From: Oscillospiraceae bacterium
Lineage (GTDB): Bacteria; Bacillota; Clostridia; Oscillospirales; Ruminococcaceae
Length of the DNA stretch: 14,539 nt
NCBI GenBank assembly: GCA_029062865.1
Contig: JAIDPG010000163.1
Span: 1-14,539 of the forward strand
Direction of reading: 5' to 3'
Every line of letters begins with the position of its first letter. The first letter of the stretch is position 1. Position numbers and translations under genes: made by a program. Below are positions 1 to 5,884 of this stretch, one piece after another. Under the pieces are notes generated by a model, which searched no databases, was not told where the DNA came from, and was given only the letters and a program-made list of their open reading frames with translations.

Positions 1-1019
1 TCAAGGCGGCGAAGAAGGAGCAGGGTCACGCGCAGGTCGCTATCTCGTACACGACCGGCGAGGTGTTCACTCACGAATATTACGTAAACTACGCAAAGAC
101 GATCGAAAGCGCGGGCGCGGATTCTATCTGCATTAAGGATATGGCGGCGCTGCTTACTCCCTACGAGGCGGAAAGCCTCGTCAAGGAGCTGAAGGCGGCT
201 GTCAAGATCCCTATCCAGCTGCACACGCACTACACGTCCGGGCTTGCCTCAATGTGCATTATGAAGGCTGTCGAGGCGGGCGTTGACGGCGTTGACACGG
301 CTCTGTCGCCTTTGGCGCTCGGCACGTCCCACGCGCCGACGGAAAGTATCGTCGCGGCGTTTATGGGCACGGAATACGATACCGGCATTGATCTGGCAGC
401 ACTCGGCGAGCTTCGCGAGTACTTTATGGGACTGCGCAAGAAGTACATCGACAGCGGTCTGCTCGACCCGTCTATGCTCGCGACAAACACCAAGGCGCTT
501 CTGTATCAGGTACCCGGCGGAATGCTCTCCAATCTGCTCTCGCAGCTCAAACAGGCGGGCAAGGCAGACCAGCTCGAGGAGGTTCTCGCGGAAGTGCCGA
601 GAGTCCGCAAGGACAGCGGCTTCCCGCCGCTTGTTACGCCGACCTCGCAGATCGTCGGCACGCAGGCTGTATTCAATATTATAATGGGCGAGCGCTACAA
701 GACCGTCACGAAGGAGTTCAAGGGAATGGTCAAGGGCGAGTACGGCAAAACGCCGGTCGCTATCGACCCCGAGTTCCAGAAGAAGATTATCGGCGCGGAG
801 GAGCCCATTACCTGCCGTCCCGCCGACAAGCTCGAGCCGGAGTTCGAGAAGATGAAGGAAGAGGCGAAGGACTACGTCGACGATCCGTCGGTGGAGGATA
901 TCCTCACCTACGCGATGTTCCCGAAGGTAGCCCCCGGCTTCTTTGAAAAGCAGCGCGACAAGAGAGTAGGCGTTGACGCTGTTCACGCTGACAAGGAAAA
1001 TAAAACGCACCCCGTATAA
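1..1019 (+). CDS. oadA: Oxaloacetate decarboxylase alpha / pyruvate carboxylase subunit B-type carboxyltransferase, 5' partial
   Basis: The gene runs in from the left edge; its reading frame starts at base 3 and about 338 residues are visible. The protein is a biotin-dependent carboxyltransferase: it moves carboxyl between carboxybiotin and pyruvate/oxaloacetate. Visible family marks are the metal-site lysine in SICIKDMAALL (K codon at 135-137), the metal-ligand pair LHTH (H codons at 222-224 and 228-230), and the following GVDGVDTALSPLALGTSHAP segment. The C-terminal half fits the conserved PYC/OADA domain (VPGGMLSNL, PPLVTPTSQIVGTQAVFNI). The protein stops after VEDILTYAMFPKVAPGFFEKQ with no biotinyl domain, so the biotin carrier must be a separate polypeptide, as in many clostridial Na+-pumping decarboxylases. 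A terminator follows at once, making it the last gene of its unit. The symbol is less certain than the family; pyruvate carboxylase subunit B (pycB) is the alternative. Confidence 0.9.
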   Translation, partial: KAAKKEQGHAQVAISYTTGEVFTHEYYVNYAKTIESAGADSICIKDMAALLTPYEAESLVKELKAAVKIPIQLHTHYTSGLASMCIMKAVEAGVDGVDTALSPLALGTSHAPTESIVAAFMGTEYDTGIDLAALGELREYFMGLRKKYIDSGLLDPSMLATNTKALLYQVPGGMLSNLLSQLKQAGKADQLEEVLAEVPRVRKDSGFPPLVTPTSQIVGTQAVFNIIMGERYKTVTKEFKGMVKGEYGKTPVAIDPEFQKKIIGAEEPITCRPADKLEPEFEKMKEEAKDYVDDPSVEDILTYAMFPKVAPGFFEKQRDKRVGVDAVHADKENKTHPV

Positions 1020-1027
1020 ATAAGGAG

Positions 1028-1059
1028 CTCCCCGTTCATAATAGAACGGGGAGTTTTTT
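1028..1059 (+). terminator. Rho-independent terminator after oadA
   Basis: A perfect 10-bp stem (ctccccgttc, 1028-1037, with gaacggggag, 1044-1053) has a six-base loop and is followed by six T (1054-1059). It begins eight bases after the oadA stop codon. Confidence 0.95.
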
Positions 1060-1093
1060 CTCCGCAAAGCAAATTTGTTGAATTGCACAAAGA

Positions 1094-1246
1094 AAAGTTA
1101 CAAAAGTGTTACATTTCACTAAACTTTCATCTAATTTTCAAGCTGAAAATTCCGTTTGACTGAAATTTCGCATTGTAATGCGATATTTTGTCAAATTAGT
1201 TGAAAATTATAATTTAAGTTATAAAGTTACAAATCCGTCAAATTAG
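1094..1246. repeat. Cluster of short inverted and direct repeats in the AT-rich region before the sugar-transport operon
   Basis: Four repeat pairs can be read directly. AATTTTCA (1133-1140) and TGAAAATT (1144-1151) form a perfect inverted repeat with a 3-base gap, and TGAAAATT recurs at 1201-1208. TCGCATT (1168-1174) and AATGCGA (1177-1183) form a perfect inverted repeat with a 2-base gap. AAAGTTACAAA occurs at 1094-1104 and 1223-1233. GTCAAATTAG occurs at 1190-1199 and 1237-1246. There is no convincing ORF. The arrangement suggests regulator binding sites upstream of the promoter at 1309-1337, but AT-richness makes some chance repetition likely. Confidence 0.5.
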
Positions 1247-1261
1247 ACAAAATGTATGCTT

Positions 1262-1275
1262 TGAAAACGTTTCCA
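1262..1275. promoter_or_regulatory. cre/LacI-family-like operator
   Basis: TGAAAACGTTTCCA matches the CcpA catabolite-response consensus TGWAANCGNTNWCA at 13 of 14 positions and is nearly self-complementary around its central CG, as LacI-family operators are. It lies about 35 bases upstream of the -35 element of the sugar-importer promoter. Either CcpA or a local LacI-type sugar repressor/activator could bind it; the sequence cannot tell which. Confidence 0.5.
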
Positions 1276-1308
1276 CGAGTTAAAAATAAAAAAAATTCAA
1301 AAAAACAC

Positions 1309-1337
1309 TTGCAAACTTTTGCAGAATGTGTTAAAAT
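1309..1337 (+). promoter_or_regulatory. Sigma-A-type promoter of the sugar ABC-importer operon
   Basis: TTGCAA (1309-1314), a 17-base spacer and TAAAAT (1332-1337) form a plausible housekeeping promoter. The predicted start lies near 1344, leaving a leader of about 115 bases before the binding-protein start codon. Confidence 0.65.
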
Positions 1338-1346
1338 AACAATGAA

Positions 1347-1388
1347 ATCGAGAGCAGATGTCCGCATAAGGGCGGATATCATCTCGAT
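1347..1388 (+). other. 5' leader stem-loop of the binding-protein transcript
   Basis: ATCGAGA (1347-1353) pairs with TCTCGAT (1382-1388). After a 3x1 internal loop, GATGTCCGC (1357-1365) pairs with GCGGATATC (1372-1380), with one G-U pair and a six-base loop. This 16-bp hairpin would sit almost at the 5' end of the mRNA. No T-run follows, so it is not a terminator; a stabilising 5' hairpin or a protein-binding site are possible roles. Confidence 0.55.
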
Positions 1389-1459
1389 AATTATTAACAG
1401 TTCAAAGGCTCCCGATGGGGGAAGCCGAAGAACTACTATCCATTTAGGAGGACAATCCA

Positions 1460-2875
1460 ATGAAGAAAAGAATTTTGGCAGCCGTAGTTGCTGCAGCTGC
1501 AGTTATGTCTTTGGCAGGCTGCAAAGAAGATAACACCAGCAGCGGTTCCACCAACAACGGCTCTACCCCCGCAACCAACAACTCCACTCCCGCAGGCGAA
1601 ACCTCTGCAGCAGATCCCAGCTCGATCGTTGATGATGACAAGGTTCTCAGCATCGGCGTTTGGGGCGATAACGGTGATATCACTCACCTTCTCGAGTACT
1701 TCAGAGCTAACGCTAACCTCGATGAGGGCGTAACTGTAGAGATGGTTGACTGCGGTACCGGCGGTGAGGCTGCTCGTGAGCAGTACGCTAACCTTCTCAA
1801 GGATGGCAACACTACCGACCTCGACATTATCATCTGCGATATGGACTGGGTACGTAACTACGTTGAAGACGACAAGATGACCGTTCCGCTTTCCACCATC
1901 GGCATTACTGCTGCTGATATGCCCGACGCGTTTGCGTACACTATCGGCGTAGGCACCGACAACAACGGCGTGCTCAAGGGTGCTTCCTTCCAGGCAACTC
2001 CCGGCGCGTTCTTCTATCGTTCCGACCTCGCTAAGCAGTACCTCAATGTTGAGACCCCCGATCAGATGCAGGCTAAGGTTAAGGATTGGGATACGTTCAA
2101 GGCTACCGCTAAGGAGCTCGCTGACGCTTCCGGCGGAGCTTGCAAGCTGCTCGACTCCGAGACCTCTCTGTGGCAGGTATTCCAGTGCAACCGTACCAAG
2201 GCTTGGGTTGTAGACAACAAGCTTGAGATGGACACTGCTGAGTCGTTCTACGACTTCGCTAAGGAGCTTTACGACGCTAAGGGCGTTACCGACGCTACCG
2301 GTTGGGGCGAAGGTTGGGAAGCTAACGTTCAGGAAGGCAAGGCTCTCGGTGAGTTCGCTCCTACTTGGGGTCTTACCGGTTTGAACGGTTCTATCCTCGG
2401 TGATATGGCTAAGTACGACAAGGACACCAAGACTCCGACCTACGAGATGGGTCTTTGCGATGGTCCTCAGGCATGGTACTGGGGTGGTTCTTACTTCTGC
2501 GTAACCAACAAGTGCAACACCAAGAAGACCGCTGCTGAGTGGATCCGCTTCTACACCTGCAACAAGGACAGCATGAAGGGCTACTCTGAGGCTTACGGCG
2601 ACTATATGAACAACAAGTCCGCTATGGCTGAGATGGTATCCGCAGGCGTTAAGAACCCGTCTCTCGTTGGCGGTCAGGATCACTTCGCAATCCTCAACAA
2701 GACTGTAGGCAACATTGATGTTACCGGCAAGCTTACCACTTACGATTCCGTTATCAAGGGCAAGTTCAACGACTCCGTAAGAAAGTATATGCTTGGCGAG
2801 CTTGACAAGCAGGCTGCTATCGACGACTTCAAGAACGAAGTACGTGCTGCATTCCCTGATCTTACTGTTGAGTAA
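1460..2875 (+). CDS. Sugar ABC transporter substrate-binding lipoprotein (family 1 extracellular solute-binding type)
   Basis: This 471-residue protein captures a carbohydrate outside the cell and delivers it to the two permeases encoded downstream. Residues 1-21 are a lipoprotein signal (MKKR, a hydrophobic alanine/valine run, then the lipobox LAGC with the lipidated Cys21). A low-complexity Ser/Thr/Asn/Pro linker (about 25-55) follows, typical of Gram-positive surface lipoproteins. The rest has the length and character of a MalE/UgpB-like binding protein, rich in aromatic residues and Asp. The start is firm: AGGAGG (1446-1451) lies 8 bases before the ATG. Codon choice leans to GCT, GTT and GGT, unlike the GCG-rich neighbours, which suggests very high expression. 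The substrate cannot be read from the sequence, but the cre/LacI-like site upstream fits a carbon-controlled sugar. Confidence 0.88.
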   Translation: MKKRILAAVVAAAAVMSLAGCKEDNTSSGSTNNGSTPATNNSTPAGETSAADPSSIVDDDKVLSIGVWGDNGDITHLLEYFRANANLDEGVTVEMVDCGTGGEAAREQYANLLKDGNTTDLDIIICDMDWVRNYVEDDKMTVPLSTIGITAADMPDAFAYTIGVGTDNNGVLKGASFQATPGAFFYRSDLAKQYLNVETPDQMQAKVKDWDTFKATAKELADASGGACKLLDSETSLWQVFQCNRTKAWVVDNKLEMDTAESFYDFAKELYDAKGVTDATGWGEGWEANVQEGKALGEFAPTWGLTGLNGSILGDMAKYDKDTKTPTYEMGLCDGPQAWYWGGSYFCVTNKCNTKKTAAEWIRFYTCNKDSMKGYSEAYGDYMNNKSAMAEMVSAGVKNPSLVGGQDHFAILNKTVGNIDVTGKLTTYDSVIKGKFNDSVRKYMLGELDKQAAIDDFKNEVRAAFPDLTVE

Positions 2876-2920
2876 TTTGCAAAGTTTGTTCGATTTTTCG
2901 ACGAATTAAGCTAATAACTA

Positions 2921-2973
2921 ATTACAATATACTTCTTGCGAGCCCGGCTCGCAAGAGTATGTTGTAATTTTTT
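2921..2973 (+). terminator. Very strong intercistronic hairpin/terminator between binding-protein and permease genes
   Basis: A stem of about 22 bp runs from 2921 to 2943 and from 2947 to 2968, with one bulged T (2934) and one T-G pair. Its GC-rich top is cttgcgagc/gctcgcaag around a 3-base loop. T-rich sequence follows to 2973. It lies 45 bases after the lipoprotein stop and about 30 bases before the permease start. It probably stops most transcripts or protects the 3' end of the binding-protein mRNA, giving more binding protein than permease. Confidence 0.8.
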
Positions 2974-3005
2974 AACAGAATTTAGAGGAAGGATTGTGCA
3001 TATCT

Positions 3006-3989
3006 ATGAATGGGTCGCAAGCAAAGTCGAAAAAAATTGTGAGCTATGCTAAATACGGCTATATTTTCATATTGCCGTTTTTCATAGTATACTGTTTCTT
3101 TATGGTATATCCGCTCATAAATACATTTGTCCTTAGTTTTTACGGCAACGGCTCCAACGCATTGAAGGCCGTTGGCTTTGACAACTATAAAATTCTTCTG
3201 ACCGGTTCGGGAACCGATATGGTTCAGGCGGCAAACGCAAAGGCAGCCTCCGGTATTTACTGGCAGAGCTGGGGTACCACGCTTATTCTGTGGTGCGGCA
3301 ACTTTATTGTTCAGCTCGCGCTTTCGCTGCTGCTCGCGGTTTGGTTTTCCGATAACCGCATAAAGCTTAAGGGCGCAGGCTTCTTTAAGGTTATTTTCTA
3401 TCTTCCGAACGTTATCACGGCGGTTTCCGTTGCGGGTATGTTTATGATGCTTTTCGGCAACACGGAATACGGCGCAGTGAACTCGCTGTTTTTGAAAATG
3501 GGATGGACGCAGGACGCTTTTAAGTTTATAACCGACGTGTGGATGTCCCGTGTATTGGTAATGTTCATTCAATCGTGGATGTGGTTTGGAAACACCACGC
3601 TGTTGCTTATGTCGGGTATCTTCGGTATCGACCCGTCCATTTATGAGGCGGCAAGTATCGACGGCTCGTCGGGTATGCATCAGTTCATTCATATCACAAT
3701 GCCGATTCTTAAGCCGATTTTCCTGTACGTGTTCATCACGTCCATGATCGGCGGTCTGCAGTTGTTTGATATTCCGTATCTGTTCCACGATGGCTCTAAT
3801 GTAAGTCCTCATCTGAGAACTCAGGCGACTTATATCTACACCAACTTCCACCAGGATAACCCGAACTACGGTTATTCCGCGGCGGCTTCTGTTCTCTTGT
3901 TCTTCGTAACCGCAGGATTGGGATTGTTTATCTATAACTTCAACTCCAGCGGCGAACCCAAGAAGAAAAAGAAGAAAGGAGGCAAGTGA
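3006..3989 (+). CDS. Sugar ABC transporter permease, MalF-like
   Basis: This inner-membrane channel subunit partners the MalG-like subunit encoded next. With the ATG at 3006 it has 327 residues and six predicted membrane helices; the first is about residues 18-40 (YIFILPFFIVYCFFMVYPL). The ATPase-coupling EAA loop is clear: YEAASIDGSSGMHQFIHITM followed by PILKP. The start is uncertain. A TTG at 2994 is in frame but lies only one base from the GAGGAAGG element (2985-2992); the ATG at 3006 is spaced 13 bases from it and gives a normal N-terminus. The C-terminus is a lysine-rich tail whose codons also form the AAAGGAGG ribosome site of the next gene. No ATPase gene follows the pair. Confidence 0.93.
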   Translation: MNGSQAKSKKIVSYAKYGYIFILPFFIVYCFFMVYPLINTFVLSFYGNGSNALKAVGFDNYKILLTGSGTDMVQAANAKAASGIYWQSWGTTLILWCGNFIVQLALSLLLAVWFSDNRIKLKGAGFFKVIFYLPNVITAVSVAGMFMMLFGNTEYGAVNSLFLKMGWTQDAFKFITDVWMSRVLVMFIQSWMWFGNTTLLLMSGIFGIDPSIYEAASIDGSSGMHQFIHITMPILKPIFLYVFITSMIGGLQLFDIPYLFHDGSNVSPHLRTQATYIYTNFHQDNPNYGYSAAASVLLFFVTAGLGLFIYNFNSSGEPKKKKKKGGK

Positions 3990-3990
3990 T

Positions 3991-4881
3991 ATGGCGGCTG
4001 AATTAAAGGACTATACAAAAAGCATAAAGATCCAGCAGGTAATAAGATTTGTTGTGTGCGTTATTCTGACGATCATAGCGCTTCTTCCAATCTACCTTAT
4101 CCTTATGAACGCTACGCGCGAGCACCAGGCTATCCAGTCGAACGGCTTCTCGCTTGTCCCTGGAGGCAATTTGATCAAGAACTTCAAGGCGCTTGGCGAC
4201 CCCACCGCGGGTAACGGCGTTTATAAAAGATCGTTCAACCTCTGGATTGGTTACCGCAACAGCTTGATTATCGCGGGCTCTTCGACGCTTCTGTCGATTT
4301 TCTTCTCCGGCGCTACGGCGTATGGTCTGTCTGTATATGAGTTCAAGTTAAGACAGGTCGCGAGAAGTATTATCCTTGCGGTTATGATGGTTCCGACGCA
4401 GGTCGTTTCCGTTGGTATGCTGAATTTTATGCTTCAGATCCACTGGACCGATAACTACGCACCGCTGATTTTGCCGGCGATTGCGGCTCCGTCCGTTGTA
4501 TTCTTCATGCTTCAGTACATGCAGTCGAGCTTCCCGCTTGATATCGTTGAGGCGGCGAGAATTGACGGCTCCGGCGAGTTCAGAACGTTCATCCAGATCG
4601 CGCTTCCGATGCTGAAGCCCGCGTTCGCGGTACAGGCGATCTTCGCGTTCGTTACAAGCTGGAACAACTTCTATACGCCTTCTATGCTGTTGCTTTCGGG
4701 TGACTTGAATATGAAGACGATGCCGATGATGGTTTCGACGATTTTGGGTATCAGGAGATCTATCGACTACGGTGTAAACTACCTCGTAGTTATGCTCTCC
4801 GTTCTGCCTGTTGTAATCATCTACATGTGCTTGTCTAAGTTCATCGTTAGAGGCGTTGCGCTCGGCGCGGTTAAGGGCTGA
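3991..4881 (+). CDS. Sugar ABC transporter permease, MalG-like
   Basis: This 296-residue membrane protein is the second channel subunit of the importer. It has about six helices, with helix 1 near residues 17-39 (VIRFVVCVILTIIALLPIYL). The EAA loop for ATPase docking is VEAARIDGSGEFRTFIQIAL followed by PMLKP. The ATG lies two bases after the upstream permease stop, with AAAGGAGG at 3976-3982, so the pair is surely cotranscribed and probably translationally coupled. The reading unit ends in a terminator with no ATP-binding gene. In many Gram-positive bacteria such importers borrow a common MsmK/MsiK-type ATPase encoded elsewhere, and this is inferred here. Confidence 0.93.
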   Translation: MAAELKDYTKSIKIQQVIRFVVCVILTIIALLPIYLILMNATREHQAIQSNGFSLVPGGNLIKNFKALGDPTAGNGVYKRSFNLWIGYRNSLIIAGSSTLLSIFFSGATAYGLSVYEFKLRQVARSIILAVMMVPTQVVSVGMLNFMLQIHWTDNYAPLILPAIAAPSVVFFMLQYMQSSFPLDIVEAARIDGSGEFRTFIQIALPMLKPAFAVQAIFAFVTSWNNFYTPSMLLLSGDLNMKTMPMMVSTILGIRRSIDYGVNYLVVMLSVLPVVIIYMCLSKFIVRGVALGAVKG

Positions 4882-4901
4882 TCTCTTACTTAAGCAATTA
4901 A

Positions 4902-4929
4902 ATCCCCTCGGTTTTTCGAGGGGATTTTT
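4902..4929 (+). terminator. Rho-independent terminator of the sugar-importer operon
   Basis: A 9-bp stem (atcccctcg, 4902-4910, with cgaggggat, 4917-4925), a loop of gttttt, and T-rich 4925-4929, 20 bases after the permease stop codon. Confidence 0.93.
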
Positions 4930-4939
4930 GCGTATGAAT

Positions 4940-4961
4940 TATCCTCGCCGCGGCGGGGATA
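4940..4961. repeat. GC-rich palindrome between convergent terminators
   Basis: TATCCTCGCC and GGCGGGGATA flank a short GC centre and are inverted repeats with one mismatch (T-G on the + transcript, C-A on the - transcript). Neither strand has a T-run after it, so it is not an ordinary terminator. It sits between the importer terminator and the rubrerythrin terminator. Confidence 0.5.
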
Positions 4962-4963
4962 AG

Positions 4964-4991
4964 AAAAAACCCCTCGCCGAAGCGAGGGGTT
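4964..4991 (-). terminator. Rho-independent terminator of the rubrerythrin gene
   Basis: A stem of aacccctcgc and gcgaggggtt with a CGAA-type tetraloop (4968-4991) has six A on the + strand at 4964-4969, giving a T-run on the - transcript. It begins about 13 bases past the rubrerythrin stop codon. Confidence 0.93.
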
Positions 4992-5004
4992 TATGTATCG
5001 CTGA

Positions 5005-5553
5005 TTACTTGAAGTAGCGATTGAGCAGACCCTCAAACGCCTTGCCGTGGCGAGCCTCATCCTTTGCCATTTCGTGAACGGTGTCGTGGATTGCGTCAAG
5101 GTTGTTTTCCTTCGCAAGCTTCGCGAGATCGAGCTTGCCCTGCGTCGCGCCGTGCTCAGCCGCAACGCGCTTCGTCAGGTTCTCCTTTGTCGACGCGGAA
5201 ACCACCTCACCGAGCATCTCCGCAAACTTCGCAGCGTGCTCCGCCTCTTCCCAAGCTGCCTTCTCGTAGTACAGACCTACCTCGGGGTAGCCCTCGCGGT
5301 GAGCCGCTCTCGCCATTGCGAGATACATTCCGACCTCGGTGCACTCGCCCGCGAAATTCGCGCGCAGACCCTCGATGATCTCAGCGGGAACGCCGTTTGT
5401 GATGCCGATCTCGTGCTCGCACGCGAACGTCAGTTTGCTCGCGTCGTCTTCGCTGACGATGAACTTGTCACCGGCAACGCCGCACATCGGGCACTTCTCG
5501 GGAGCGCTCTCCCCAACGTAAACATAGCCGCAAACAGGGCAAACATACTTCAT
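5005..5553 (-). CDS. rbr: Reverse-type rubrerythrin (rubredoxin domain first)
   Basis: This 182-residue cytosolic non-haem iron protein of oxidative defence reduces hydrogen peroxide (and in clostridia oxygen) with electrons from NADH via rubredoxin-type carriers. The N-terminal rubredoxin domain has C5-P-V-C8-G-Y and C21-P-M-C24-G, which bind one Fe. The ferritin-like four-helix domain follows with di-iron ligands E70/E73, E103-x-x-H106 and E166-x-x-H169. Classical rubrerythrin has the domains in the opposite order; rubredoxin-first forms are known from Clostridium as revRbr. The start is firm: GGAGG (complement of 5563-5567) lies 9 bases before the ATG. The gene is monocistronic with its own promoter and terminator. 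Confidence 0.95.
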   Translation of the reverse strand: MKYVCPVCGYVYVGESAPEKCPMCGVAGDKFIVSEDDASKLTFACEHEIGITNGVPAEIIEGLRANFAGECTEVGMYLAMARAAHREGYPEVGLYYEKAAWEEAEHAAKFAEMLGEVVSASTKENLTKRVAAEHGATQGKLDLAKLAKENNLDAIHDTVHEMAKDEARHGKAFEGLLNRYFK

Positions 5554-5598
5554 AGCAAAATACCTCCAAAATGAAATTTATCGTTGAACGACATCTTT

Positions 5599-5627
5599 AT
5601 TTTACCACATCTTGTAAAAAATGTCAA
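5599..5627 (-). promoter_or_regulatory. Sigma-A promoter of the rubrerythrin gene
   Basis: On the - strand a perfect TTGACA (5627-5622), a 17-base spacer and TAAAAT (5604-5599) give a near-consensus promoter. The transcript would start near 5592, about 40 bases before the ATG. I could not find a convincing PerR box in it. Confidence 0.88.
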
Positions 5628-5737
5628 GACTTCCCGCAATATTTTCCCGATTCGCCCGTGTAACATAATGTAAACGTTATCTTCGCCGCGTCTGCAAAAT
5701 GCACAAAATGTGTGTTAAATCTTATAGATATTTTGAC

Positions 5738-5766
5738 TTGATTTTTCTGCGCGAATGTGATAAAAT
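5738..5766 (+). promoter_or_regulatory. Promoter of the GGDEF gene with extended -10
   Basis: TTGATT (5738-5743), a 17-base spacer and TAAAAT (5761-5766), with TG at 5758-5759 forming an extended -10. The leader of about 110 bases contains a perfect 10-bp palindrome GAATGCATTC (5790-5799). I see no recognisable riboswitch in it. Confidence 0.75.
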
Positions 5767-5884
5767 TAGAATATAATATACTTGGTTTAGAATGCATTCG
5801 GTTAAGTGTTGCCGATATTTGCGTCTTTTTTTGAGATTTTGAGAAATACGCGAATAAGTTTTTAGTTCGATTTGGAGATAGAAT

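Noticed and set aside
249..1088. Open frame on the - strand opposite oadA, running through its terminator
   Set aside because: It is a shadow of a conserved enzyme gene and includes the terminator hairpin in its coding part.
1436..2683. Long open frame (415 codons) on the - strand opposite the binding-protein gene
   Set aside because: It mirrors the codon structure of the real gene, has no ribosome site and no recognisable domain.
2994..3005. TTG start for the MalF-like permease
   Set aside because: It is only one base from the Shine-Dalgarno-like sequence; the ATG at 3006 is more plausible, though not certain.
5554..5630. PerR operator at the rubrerythrin promoter
   Set aside because: I looked for a TTATAAT-type inverted repeat and found none of acceptable quality.
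5767..5884. Cyclic di-GMP riboswitch in the leader of the GGDEF gene
   Set aside because: The conserved GEMM core elements are not visible; there is only a short palindrome and weak stems.
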